From a virus, in IMG/VR virus record IMGVR_UViG_3300023174_007317, positions 1 through 20,238 of that record: 20,238 bases of DNA; one strand, 5' to 3'. The notes beneath the pieces were generated by a model, which had not been told where the DNA came from, did no database searches, and saw only the letters and a list, made by a program, of their open reading frames with translations. A program made the position numbers and the translations under genes. Of the stretch, positions 1-5,988 are shown in pieces (position 1 is the first letter of the stretch; every line of letters begins with the position of its first letter).

Positions 1-99
1 GCCAATATGAACAAACACCAAGATATAAGCAAAGAGTTTGTTAACGAGGATCTTGTAGATTTTAATGTAGAAATGTTTCGCACAATAAATGGACTTTAA
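1..99 (+). CDS. C-terminal end of an upstream gene (partial, unidentified)
   Basis: An open frame enters from the left edge and stops at TAA 97-99, giving 32 residues that end in NGL. It has no internal stop and its A/T-rich codon use matches the neighbours. An internal ATG lies at position 7, but a 31-residue gene starting there is less likely than the tail of a longer gene cut by the window edge. The stop codon lies inside the terminator hairpin that follows, which fits a real gene end. The fragment is too short to recognise a family. Confidence 0.5.
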   Translation, partial: ANMNKHQDISKEFVNEDLVDFNVEMFRTINGL

Positions 100-121
100 T
101 TTGGAGTCCATATTATTTTTT
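89..121 (+). terminator. Rho-independent terminator overlapping the upstream stop codon
   Basis: ATGGACT (89-95) pairs perfectly with AGTCCAT (105-111), closing a 9-nt loop, and is followed by a T-rich run (113-121). The upstream gene's stop codon lies in the loop. The -33 TTG of the next promoter lies at the loop end, so terminator and promoter share DNA. Confidence 0.7.
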
Positions 122-131
122 CGTATAATTA
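101..131 (+). promoter_or_regulatory. Bacteroidetes-type promoter for the 148-405 gene
   Basis: TTGG at 101-104 (-33) and TATAATTA at 124-131 (-7, compare TAnnTTTG), with exactly 20 nt between TTG and the -7 box. The same geometry recurs before folE, the DNA polymerase, the clamp loader, the nuclease and the glycosyltransferase gene, which supports the call. The leader would be about 10 nt. Confidence 0.6.
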
Positions 132-147
132 ATCAAAAATAAAAGTT

Positions 148-405
148 ATGATATATTTAAGTTTATATGAGTATCTAGGAAAAGCCGCAGGCTCGGATTT
201 AGGAAAAGAAGTAGCAGCTGCTGCTTATAAAGCAGGTATTAAAATACAAGAAAGAGAAATCTCAAATCCAAAATATACAGGTATTGTACATTTATACCCA
301 AAAGATTTCCTTGAATTTTATTTTAGAGAACCAGTATTAAATTTAATGGATGAATTGCCTGGAACACTTAATAGAGTTATTGATGAAGATGATTTACCCT
401 TTTAA
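148..405 (+). CDS. Small protein with an SSB-like acidic C-terminal tip
   Basis: This is an 85-residue protein whose family I do not recognise. The N-terminal part (MIYLSLYEYLGKAAGSDLGK) and an Ala-rich helix (about residues 20-30) precede a short basic region. The C-terminus reads IDEDDLPF (residues 78-85) and closely resembles the acidic DDxPF tip by which bacterial single-stranded DNA-binding proteins recruit partner enzymes; many Bacteroidetes SSBs end in DDLPF. The protein seems too short to hold a full OB fold of its own. The ATG is preceded by a Bacteroidetes-type promoter and an A-rich leader. A role in replication or repair is an inference from the tail alone. Confidence 0.75.
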   Translation: MIYLSLYEYLGKAAGSDLGKEVAAAAYKAGIKIQEREISNPKYTGIVHLYPKDFLEFYFREPVLNLMDELPGTLNRVIDEDDLPF

Positions 406-407
406 TT

Positions 408-587
408 ATGGATAAATTAACAAAACAGGAATTTGAAAAATTCCGTGAACTGTGGAAAGAAGAATGGTATACTCATTGGAGATTATTAGATATTGATTTT
501 GAATGTTATATGCTAATGAAAGGATTAACTAAACAAGAATATAAAAATTTAAATAGTGAATTATGGCAAAACATAAATTGGATATGA
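408..587 (+). CDS. Small hypothetical protein, 59 residues
   Basis: ATG 408, two bases after the preceding stop, to TGA 585-587. The product starts MDKLTKQEFEKFRELWKEEW and is rich in Trp, Glu and Lys, with helix-forming spacing (FEKFRELWKEEWYTHWRLL). It ends in WQNINWI. No zinc or catalytic motif is visible and I do not recognise the family. Close spacing with the SSB-tip gene suggests co-transcription from the promoter at 101-131. It is kept because of normal codon use, tight spacing and a frame that runs the full length between its neighbours. Confidence 0.6.
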   Translation: MDKLTKQEFEKFRELWKEEWYTHWRLLDIDFECYMLMKGLTKQEYKNLNSELWQNINWI

Positions 588-628
588 AACATGTAGTAAG
601 TGAGTTGTGACTTTAACAGGAGGATATA

Positions 629-638
629 ATATGTATAA
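629..638 (+). promoter_or_regulatory. ATATGTATAA motif upstream of the first HNH gene
   Basis: ATATGTATAA at 629-638 lies 31 nt before the HNH start codon. The longer string TAATATGTATAACC (627-640) recurs exactly at 12851-12864 before the second HNH gene, and ATATGTATAA recurs at 3555 before the GIY-YIG gene. A good Shine-Dalgarno-like GGAGG (619-623) lies just upstream and could serve a nine-codon frame (631-657, MYNQHINT) that ends 2 nt before the HNH ATG. A promoter or translational-control role is an inference. Confidence 0.35.
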
Positions 639-659
639 CCAACATATAAACACATAACT

Positions 660-1322
660 ATGCCTTCAAAAGAATATATGAAAGAATATAGGAGAAGAAA
701 AAATCCTAAAATTCTAGAAAAAGAAGAACTTGCTCAACAAGAAAAAAAACGTTGTACAAAATGTTTTAAAATTAAATTATTTAATTTTTTTGTCCCTCAA
801 AAAGCAGGATATATGGGAGTAAAAGCCCAATGTAAAGAATGCGACACAAAATATGACAAACAGTTTCAATCTAAAAACAATACTAGAGCTGAGCGAGATA
901 AAACAGACAAAGCTAAGCAATATAGAAAAAAATATGTAGCTGAAAATTTAGATTGGTGGAGAAAATACGAAAGAGAATATAGGTACAATCGTAGAAGAGA
1001 GGATATGTTTTTTAAAATAAAGGGAAATTTATCTGGAAGACTATCTGATTTGATCAATAAAAGAAATTTATCTACTAATACTCTTGAACTTATAGGATGT
1101 GATCGAGAAACTTTTCTATCCTATATTGAAAAACAATTTACCGAAGGAATGACATGGGAAAACTATGGTTTGAAAGGATGGCATGTAGATCATATTCTTC
1201 CATTATCTTTATTTGATTTAACTGTAGAGGATGAAGTAAGAAAAGCTTGCCACTATACAAATCTTCAACCACTTTGGTGGCAAGATAATTTGGAAAAGGG
1301 TAATAAAGTTAGTATATTATAA
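660..1322 (+). CDS. HNH homing endonuclease with N-terminal zinc finger
   Basis: This 220-residue protein is probably a free-standing mobile nuclease. Two CxxC pairs (C32/C35 and C58/C61) form an N-terminal zinc ribbon of the kind seen in many phage HNH enzymes. A long basic, helix-rich linker (about 65-135) would contact DNA. The HNH-like core is at the C-terminus: GWHVDHILPLS (H175, D177, H178) followed by HYTNLQPLWWQDNLEKGNK, which holds the Asn residues of the motif. It is inserted between a small gene and queC. Such enzymes cut allelic DNA lacking the insertion and spread by repair; they are not expected to take part in deazapurine synthesis. The stop is only 58 nt before queC, so read-through transcription of queC is likely. 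Confidence 0.88.
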   Translation: MPSKEYMKEYRRRKNPKILEKEELAQQEKKRCTKCFKIKLFNFFVPQKAGYMGVKAQCKECDTKYDKQFQSKNNTRAERDKTDKAKQYRKKYVAENLDWWRKYEREYRYNRRREDMFFKIKGNLSGRLSDLINKRNLSTNTLELIGCDRETFLSYIEKQFTEGMTWENYGLKGWHVDHILPLSLFDLTVEDEVRKACHYTNLQPLWWQDNLEKGNKVSIL

Positions 1323-1325
1323 TAA

Positions 1326-1360
1326 AGGTTTGAAGTTCCATAACCTACAAATACCGGAAC
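1326..1360 (+). other. Possible H-type pseudoknot in the queC leader
   Basis: AGGTT (1326-1330) can pair with AACCT (1342-1346). Within the loop so formed, GTTCC (1335-1339) can pair with GGAAC (1356-1360), which lies outside it, giving an interleaved H-type pseudoknot of 35 nt that ends 20 nt before the queC ATG. Size and topology are like the class I preQ1 riboswitch, but the conserved loop and the A-rich tail sequence of that class are not present. Two 5-bp stems could arise by chance. Confidence 0.3.
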
Positions 1361-1380
1361 AAAGTTTTAAATTAAAAAAT

Positions 1381-2268
1381 ATGAACAAACAAAAAGATCA
1401 TGTAGTTTTATCCCTAAGTGGAGGTCTAGATTCAAGCACCCTTTTACTTAGATGTCTCTCAGAATATAAAAGCGTTACTGCTATCTCATTTGACTATGGG
1501 CAAAAACATAGAGTAGAGTTAGATAGAGCACAGTCATTAGTAGATTATATTAATGGAACCTCTATTCTAGATGAATGGTCTAAAACAGCAGAATACCCAC
1601 ATTTTGTAAAGTATCGCCAAATTCAATTAAACGGATTAGCTGATTTATTAGACTCAGCTTTGGTAACAGGTGGAGAAGAAGTACCTGAAGGACACTATGC
1701 TGAAGAAAACATGAAAGCAACAGTTGTTCCAAATAGAAACAAAATATTTGCCTCAATTACCCAAGCAGTTGCCCTATCAGTAGCAAATAAAACAGGTGAA
1801 CAATGTGATATTGCAATGGGAATCCATGCAGGCGATCACGCAATTTATCCTGATTGCAGACAAGAATTTAGAGATGCAGATGATCATGCCTTTAGAATGG
1901 GTAACTGGGAAGCAGATAAAGTAGGTTACTTTACTCCATATCTTGAAGGAGATAAATTTACCATTTTACAAGATGGAGAAACATTATGTAGTGAATTAGA
2001 TTTAGATTTTAATGAAGTATATAAACGTACAAATACATCATACAAACCAATATATCATAGCTTCTTATACACAAATGACAAAGATGAAATAATGGAGTGT
2101 TCTGATTGGTTCTCTGATTATAAATCAGCAAGTTCCGTGGAGCGTGTAGAGGCTTTTATTAAATTGGGACGAAAAGATCCTGTAGGATATGCTGATGAAA
2201 CAGGTCCTGTAAGTTGGGAACACGTAGTAAATGAAGTAACAAAAGTTTTAGAAACACATAATAATTAA
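1381..2268 (+). CDS. queC: QueC-like 7-cyano-7-deazaguanine (preQ0) synthase
   Basis: QueC uses ATP and ammonia to turn 7-carboxy-7-deazaguanine into preQ0. The product is 295 residues, longer than E. coli QueC (231). The PP-loop SLSGGLDSST (11-20) is intact, followed by FDYGQKHRVELDRA (37-50), VVPNRN (115-120), GIHAGDHAIYPDCRQEF (147-163) and a C-terminal VERVEAFIKLGRKDPVGY. ATG 1381 is chosen because it places the PP-loop near residue 11, as in the family; an in-frame TTG at 1330 would add an unconserved stretch overlapping the possible pseudoknot. Oddly, the four zinc-binding cysteines expected between 215 and 255 are replaced: TNTSYKP has Ser220 and DYKSASSVER has Asp246, Ser249 and Ser252. 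An insertion of roughly 17 residues separates these two parts. preQ0 synthesis is likely but activity without zinc is untested. Confidence 0.9.
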   Translation: MNKQKDHVVLSLSGGLDSSTLLLRCLSEYKSVTAISFDYGQKHRVELDRAQSLVDYINGTSILDEWSKTAEYPHFVKYRQIQLNGLADLLDSALVTGGEEVPEGHYAEENMKATVVPNRNKIFASITQAVALSVANKTGEQCDIAMGIHAGDHAIYPDCRQEFRDADDHAFRMGNWEADKVGYFTPYLEGDKFTILQDGETLCSELDLDFNEVYKRTNTSYKPIYHSFLYTNDKDEIMECSDWFSDYKSASSVERVEAFIKLGRKDPVGYADETGPVSWEHVVNEVTKVLETHNN

Positions 2269-2269
2269 A

Positions 2270-2530
2270 ATGGGAATATATAGAAAGAAACCAGTAGAAA
2301 TTGAAGCAATTCAATTCATATCTGATAATATTGAACAAGTTTACACAATGTTAGGGGATAATTTAATAGTAACCCCAACATCAGATGGTGAGGGATTATA
2401 TCATTTTATAAGAACCTTAGAAGGAGATATGGAAATCTCTTGGAATGATTACGTTATAAAAGGTATTAAAGGAGAATTCTATCCATGCAAACCTGACATC
2501 TTTGAATTAACTTACGATAAAATAAAATAA
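2270..2530 (+). CDS. Small phage protein resembling the PGDYG family
   Basis: This 86-residue protein starts one base after the queC stop. It begins MGIYRKKPVEIEAIQF and ends with NDYVIKGIKGEFYPCKPDIFELTY. Both blocks match a widespread small phage protein family, with the pattern RKKPxxxEAxQ followed by a GDYxIxGxKGEFYPCKPDIF block. Its function is unknown. Here the usual PGDYG core reads WNDYVIKG. It lies between queC and queD with no gap for a promoter, so it is probably translated from the same message, but such proteins also occur in phages without deazapurine genes, so its position does not prove a role in the pathway. Confidence 0.8.
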   Translation: MGIYRKKPVEIEAIQFISDNIEQVYTMLGDNLIVTPTSDGEGLYHFIRTLEGDMEISWNDYVIKGIKGEFYPCKPDIFELTYDKIK

Positions 2531-2536
2531 ATTAAA

Positions 2537-3001
2537 ATGGCAAAATATACTAGTACAAAATTATTTGATGGATACTCAACAGTATTTCGTCAATGGAAAG
2601 CAGAAGATACACATTGCCGTTTTTTACACGGTTATGCTATATCTTTTCGAGTTTGGTTTGAAGGTGAATTAGATCACAGAAATTGGGTATGGGATTTTGG
2701 TGGAATGAAAAGATCTAAAACCCAAATTAATGGAATGTCTCCAAAAGATTATTTTACTTGGCTCCTAGACCATACAACAGTTATAGCTATGGATGACCCG
2801 CATTTAGAATCATTTAAACAACTTAGTAGCGAGGGACTTATTCAATTAAGAATAATTCCAGCAACTGGATGTGAAAAATTTGCTGAACATCTTTATACAA
2901 AAATAAATACATTCTTAAAAGAAGAAACAGAAGGTAGAGTAAAGGCAATAAAAGTAGAAGTTTATGAACACGAAAAAAACAGTGCAAGCTATGGACAATA
3001 A
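2537..3001 (+). CDS. queD: QueD-like 6-carboxytetrahydropterin synthase
   Basis: QueD converts dihydroneopterin triphosphate, made by FolE, into 6-carboxytetrahydropterin. The product is 154 residues. The catalytic Cys27 lies in THCRFLHGYA (25-34); the Asp-His pair is in LLDHTTV (D78, H79); the substrate-binding Glu is in VEVYEHE (E144); DFGGMK (53-58) matches the family DFxxLK. Two of the three zinc histidines of E. coli QueD appear to be missing: the AAH motif is replaced by STVF (14-17) and HGH reads HGY (31-33). I recall this altered pattern from marine phage relatives, so it may mark a subfamily rather than a dead enzyme. It starts 6 nt after the preceding stop and ends with a short tail, SYGQ. 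Confidence 0.85.
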   Translation: MAKYTSTKLFDGYSTVFRQWKAEDTHCRFLHGYAISFRVWFEGELDHRNWVWDFGGMKRSKTQINGMSPKDYFTWLLDHTTVIAMDDPHLESFKQLSSEGLIQLRIIPATGCEKFAEHLYTKINTFLKEETEGRVKAIKVEVYEHEKNSASYGQ

Positions 3002-3024
3002 TTATTATACGACAACCACCACTT

Positions 3025-3054
3025 TTGGTGACATTAAATTTACATATATTTTAA
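3025..3054 (+). promoter_or_regulatory. Probable promoter for the thioredoxin gene
   Basis: TTGG (3025-3028) and TATTTTAA (3047-3054) lie 19 nt apart, measured from TTG. The thioredoxin ATG at 3059 is only 4 nt past the -7 box, so the transcript would be essentially leaderless. The 57-nt gap is the largest inside the deazapurine block. Weaker than the other promoters because the spacing and -7 box deviate slightly. Confidence 0.4.
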
Positions 3055-3058
3055 CAAA

Positions 3059-3307
3059 ATGAAACAAATTATTTATTTCTCTGCAGAATGGTGTGGACCG
3101 TGCAAGAATTTTAAACCTATTATGGAAAGCGTAAGTGCTTCTATTCCTGTTCAATTTGTAGATGTTGATGAAAATCCTCAATTATCTGCTCAATATAATA
3201 TTAAAAGTATACCCACTTTAATATTTTTAAAGGATGGACAAGAAGTTAACAAAAAACCTGGAGTTTTAAGTGAATCACAAGTAAAAGAAATATGGAATCA
3301 AATTTAG
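3059..3307 (+). CDS. Thioredoxin/glutaredoxin-like protein
   Basis: This 82-residue thioredoxin-fold protein is shorter than bacterial thioredoxin (about 105) and similar in size to phage T4 NrdC. It carries the classical active site WCGPC (11-15), the buried strand VQFVDVDENP (31-40) and the cis-proline loop KSIPTLIF (P52). It would reduce disulfides in the cytoplasm, classically as electron donor to ribonucleotide reductase. No reductase gene lies in this window, so the partner is unknown. The last 16 nt of the gene overlap the start of the next gene. Confidence 0.9.
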   Translation: MKQIIYFSAEWCGPCKNFKPIMESVSASIPVQFVDVDENPQLSAQYNIKSIPTLIFLKDGQEVNKKPGVLSESQVKEIWNQI

Positions 3308-3564
3308 GAGACCTACAAGATCAAATTATTAAACAAATAATTGAAGATACTGATAAAAAGTTACAAGAATTTTTTACTCCATATTTTCATCAAGTAGGTA
3401 TTAAGGGAAAAATAACTAAAGGTAAAATAAGTTGGAGAGGAATTAAAATGTTAGTAAATAATGGATTAACAGAAACTACATATCAATTAATTCAAAGAGG
3501 TAAACCTATCTCCCCAAAATACACAATAAACTTTGTAAAAAACAAAAAAGATGCATATGTATAA
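3292..3564 (+). CDS. Hypothetical protein, 90 residues
   Basis: ATG 3292 lies inside the end of the thioredoxin gene (16-nt overlap, different frame), which implies translational coupling. The product begins with an acidic amphipathic helix (MESNLGDLQDQIIKQIIED), followed by a Lys/Gly-rich middle (GIKGKITKGKISWRGIKMLV) and a polar C-terminus (YTINFVKNKKDAYV). I see no catalytic or metal-binding motif and do not recognise the family. It separates thioredoxin from the GIY-YIG endonuclease, and its stop codon lies within the ATATGTATAA motif that precedes that endonuclease. Confidence 0.6.
   Translation: MESNLGDLQDQIIKQIIEDTDKKLQEFFTPYFHQVGIKGKITKGKISWRGIKMLVNNGLTETTYQLIQRGKPISPKYTINFVKNKKDAYV
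3555..3564 (+). promoter_or_regulatory. ATATGTATAA motif upstream of the GIY-YIG gene
   Basis: ATATGTATAA covers the last codons and the TAA stop of the preceding gene and lies 19 nt before the first possible GIY-YIG start. It matches the motifs at 629 and 12853 before the two HNH genes. A role as a dedicated promoter is an inference. Confidence 0.3.
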
Positions 3565-3573
3565 TAAATAAAC

Positions 3574-4044
3574 ATGCATCCTATGAAAACTTGTAACAAA
3601 TGTAAAGAAATTTTAGAACACAATTTATTTGCTAAAAATCGGGCTAAAAATGATGGGTACGAAAATTATTGTAAACCATGTAAAAATACCTATAATAAAT
3701 CTAATTATGGAAATAAATTTACAAAATTATATTTGAAAAAAGAAGGTTATGGCATTTACAAAATGTTAAATTTAGAAACCGGAGAATATTATATTGGAAA
3801 AGGATGGTTAAATGAACGAAAAGTTGACCATTTTACTAAACTTAAAGCTAATAAACATTCTAACCCATATTTACAAAGATCATATCTTACCTCCACCCAA
3901 TTCGAATTCCAGGTTATAGAAAAATGTGAACCTGAACTTGGAAGTCTAAAGGAAAGAACATATATTATAGAAGCATTTTTAAAAGAAGAAAATAAATTAT
4001 TAAACCAACACATTACTTTAAGATGGGACAAATTCCAAGAATGA
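3574..4044 (+). CDS. GIY-YIG homing endonuclease with N-terminal zinc finger
   Basis: This 156-residue protein has an N-terminal zinc ribbon (C7, C10, C33, C36) and then a GIY-YIG nuclease core: GYGIYKM (GIY at 60-62), EYYIGKG (YIG at 73-75), NERKVDHF (R82, H86) and the metal-binding Glu in TYIIEAF (E133). These are the conserved catalytic positions of the family. A second in-frame ATG at 3583 is also possible and would still keep the zinc ribbon. Its TGA overlaps the queE ATG at 4041 in an ATGA arrangement, so the endonuclease sits immediately against queE without breaking it. It is probably a mobile selfish element that uses the flanking deazapurine genes as homing site. Confidence 0.87.
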   Translation: MHPMKTCNKCKEILEHNLFAKNRAKNDGYENYCKPCKNTYNKSNYGNKFTKLYLKKEGYGIYKMLNLETGEYYIGKGWLNERKVDHFTKLKANKHSNPYLQRSYLTSTQFEFQVIEKCEPELGSLKERTYIIEAFLKEENKLLNQHITLRWDKFQE

Positions 4045-4808
4045 CCGAAGAAGAAAAAGCAAAAAAACAAGGCATCATTGAACTTTATCGATGTATCCAA
4101 AGTGAAGGAAGTAGATTTGGTCGACCTACTATTGCCGTAAGAACCACAGGGTGTACTCATAGATGCTACTTTGGAGAAGGTGGATGGTGCGACAGCTGGT
4201 ATACTTCAATCCACCCAGAAAAGGCACAATTTAGTTTTGATGATATCATCAAAATATATGACGAAAACCCCCACATTAAGGAAATGATGCTTACCGGCGG
4301 AAGTCCAACAATGTGGCCAAAATTAGTAAACGAATTAACACATTTTGCACATGAAAGAGATATACTCATTACTATTGAAACTGAAGGTAGCCATTTCGTA
4401 CCTACCGACTATCCTTTGGGCCTTATATCTCTCAGTCCAAAGTTTGGTAATTCTGTACCCGTACTCGGTGCTATTACGCCTCAAGGAGCGATTGTGGATC
4501 AAAGAATGATTGATCAACATAACAAGTTTAGAATGAAGCTTGCTACAATGAGCCAGATGATTCACTTCCATACGGATTATCATTTCAAACCAGTATGGGA
4601 CGGAACGGACAAGAATCTACAAGAAATTGAAAACATTCGCACTCTACTTAATATTCCAAAAGACAAAACATACATTATGCCTGCTGGAGATACTAGAGAA
4701 ACATTAATTAAAATGTATCCACTTGTATTTGAAATGTGTGCTGAAAAAGGATATAACATGACAGGTAGAGATCACATTATTGCATTTGATACAAAAAGAG
4801 GTGTATGA
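4041..4808 (+). CDS. queE: QueE-like 7-carboxy-7-deazaguanine synthase (radical SAM)
   Basis: QueE rearranges 6-carboxytetrahydropterin to 7-carboxy-7-deazaguanine using S-adenosylmethionine and a [4Fe-4S] cluster. The product is 255 residues. The N-terminal QSEGSRFGRPTIAVRTTGC is characteristic of QueE, followed by the cluster cysteines C38, C42 and C50 and the SAM-binding MMLTGGSPTMW. Cysteine spacing is CX3CX7C rather than the usual CX3CX2C, because YFGEGGW is placed before the last Cys. ATG 4041 overlaps the GIY-YIG stop (ATGA); an in-frame ATG at 4023 is possible and would add six residues. The gene is somewhat richer in G/C than its neighbours. The stop overlaps the next gene by ATGA, so translation is probably coupled. 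Confidence 0.9.
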   Translation: MTEEEKAKKQGIIELYRCIQSEGSRFGRPTIAVRTTGCTHRCYFGEGGWCDSWYTSIHPEKAQFSFDDIIKIYDENPHIKEMMLTGGSPTMWPKLVNELTHFAHERDILITIETEGSHFVPTDYPLGLISLSPKFGNSVPVLGAITPQGAIVDQRMIDQHNKFRMKLATMSQMIHFHTDYHFKPVWDGTDKNLQEIENIRTLLNIPKDKTYIMPAGDTRETLIKMYPLVFEMCAEKGYNMTGRDHIIAFDTKRGV

Positions 4809-5227
4809 TAGAAAAATGTTATGTTAGTTGGAATGAAATAGATGAATTAGTTAATTCATTAACCCAACAAATTTCCCAATCAGGAATTCAATTTGAAAAT
4901 ATTTTTGGATTACAGAGGGGAGGACTTATACCAGCGGTTATGGTTTCCCATAAACTAGGAATACCAATGACTAAAGGAACTATTTCCCCAAATACATTAA
5001 TTATAGATGATATTTGCGATAGTGGAGTTACATTTGCTAATTTTTTTAAAACGCATCAAAAAGAATATGCTTTTCCATTTAATTTAAACTTTGCATGTTT
5101 ACATTACAAACCTCAAACTTCTGTATTTAAACCTACATTTTATTCTAGTATTTGGAATTCAAATGATTGGCTTTCTTACCCATGGGAAAGAGAAGATTCA
5201 AATACTATTCAAGATTACAAATTTTAA
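4805..5227 (+). CDS. Type I phosphoribosyltransferase
   Basis: This 140-residue protein has the type I PRTase signature TLIIDDICDSGVTF (64-77), whose acidic pair and following loop bind PRPP, and an upstream FGLQRGGLIPAVMVSHKLG (34-52) typical of purine and related PRTases. SNDWLSYPWE near the C-terminus matches the xWxxxPWE element of hypoxanthine/xanthine-type enzymes. The gene overlaps queE by 4 nt, so it is likely part of the deazapurine operon. It may join PRPP to a free base; whether this is guanine, xanthine, or a deazapurine such as preQ0 cannot be read from the sequence. Confidence 0.85.
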   Translation: MIEKCYVSWNEIDELVNSLTQQISQSGIQFENIFGLQRGGLIPAVMVSHKLGIPMTKGTISPNTLIIDDICDSGVTFANFFKTHQKEYAFPFNLNFACLHYKPQTSVFKPTFYSSIWNSNDWLSYPWEREDSNTIQDYKF

Positions 5228-5228
5228 T

Positions 5229-5259
5229 TTGGTTTATCTAAAAAATTTTTGTACATTTA
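5229..5259 (+). promoter_or_regulatory. Promoter for folE
   Basis: TTGG at 5229-5232 and TACATTTA at 5252-5259, with 20 nt between TTG and the -7 box. The following A/T-rich leader of about 13 nt ends in AAGTTAT before the ATG at 5278, much like the leader of the glycosyltransferase gene at 19500. It gives folE its own start in addition to read-through from queE. Confidence 0.6.
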
Positions 5260-5277
5260 TATAAAATAATAAGTTAT

Positions 5278-5976
5278 ATGACAGAAAACAAACGTAGAAA
5301 AAATCACACTGATTTAGAGTGTGTAAAAGAAGGTTATGCAAATGGAGTTGCACCTGGTTTCCCGCTTACTGAAGAACAAAAATGGGAAATGGTTGATAAA
5401 GCCGAACTTGCTTATGGTCAATTTTTAACTGCATTAGGTGTAGATTGGAAAAATGATCCAAATTCAGCCGAAACACCTCGTCGTGTAGCAAAAGCATATG
5501 TATTTGATTTATTTGCAGGTCGATATACAGCAATGTCTGATATTACCTCATTTCCAAGTGATGGATATGATGGAATTGTAATTGAAAGAAATATTCCTGT
5601 CAATTCAATGTGTTCACACCACCACCAAACAATTGGAGGAGTAGTTCATATTGGATATGTTGTAGGAGATGAAGGTAGAGTAATTGGCTTATCCAAATTA
5701 AACCGAATAGTAGAGCTATTTGGTCGTAGAGGAGCAATCCAAGAACAATTAACATCAGCTATCCACAATGCTGTAAATAAAATTTGTGAATTAAATAGAG
5801 GTGTAATTGTAACTGTAGTAGCAACACATAATTGTGTTTCTTGCCGTGGTATTAAACATCAAGGAGCATCAATGGTTACAACTAAAGCATCAGGTGTGTT
5901 TATGGAAAACGATAATCAAGCACGCAAAGAATTTTTTGACTCACTAAAAATAAATAACGGCGGACACCAAATCTAA
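5278..5976 (+). CDS. folE: GTP cyclohydrolase I (FolE), first step to preQ0
   Basis: FolE converts GTP to dihydroneopterin triphosphate, the substrate of QueD. The product is 232 residues, about the size of the E. coli enzyme. Zinc ligands are present: SMCSHHHQTI (C112, H115) and THNCVSCRG (C186). Further family blocks are TPRRVAKAY (67-75), GLSKLNRIVELF (137-148) and RGIKHQGASMVTT (190-202). The first about 30 residues are charged and specific to this protein. With queD, queE and queC upstream, the window holds all four enzymes from GTP to preQ0. Ownership of all four suggests the phage does not rely on host supply. Confidence 0.96.
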   Translation: MTENKRRKNHTDLECVKEGYANGVAPGFPLTEEQKWEMVDKAELAYGQFLTALGVDWKNDPNSAETPRRVAKAYVFDLFAGRYTAMSDITSFPSDGYDGIVIERNIPVNSMCSHHHQTIGGVVHIGYVVGDEGRVIGLSKLNRIVELFGRRGAIQEQLTSAIHNAVNKICELNRGVIVTVVATHNCVSCRGIKHQGASMVTTKASGVFMENDNQARKEFFDSLKINNGGHQI

Positions 5977-5988
5977 AAATAAAATAAT

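Noticed and set aside
563-610. Fifteen-codon frame MAKHKLDMKHVVSEL as a remnant of a gene split by the HNH insertion
   Set aside because: It overlaps the end of the 408-587 gene and no matching remainder is found after the HNH gene. Too short to support.
1326-1380. Classical preQ1 class I riboswitch before queC
   Set aside because: The conserved loop with the ligand-pairing C and the A-rich AAAAACUA-like tail are absent. Only the possible pseudoknot topology is similar, so it is reported as a candidate structure only.
3789-4160. Open frames on the - strand here and opposite the polymerase, clamp and groEL genes
   Set aside because: All are antisense to genes with firm motifs, are rich in Ser, Phe, Ile and Leu as expected of antisense A/T-rich coding DNA, and show no promoter. 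No convincing gene was found on the - strand.
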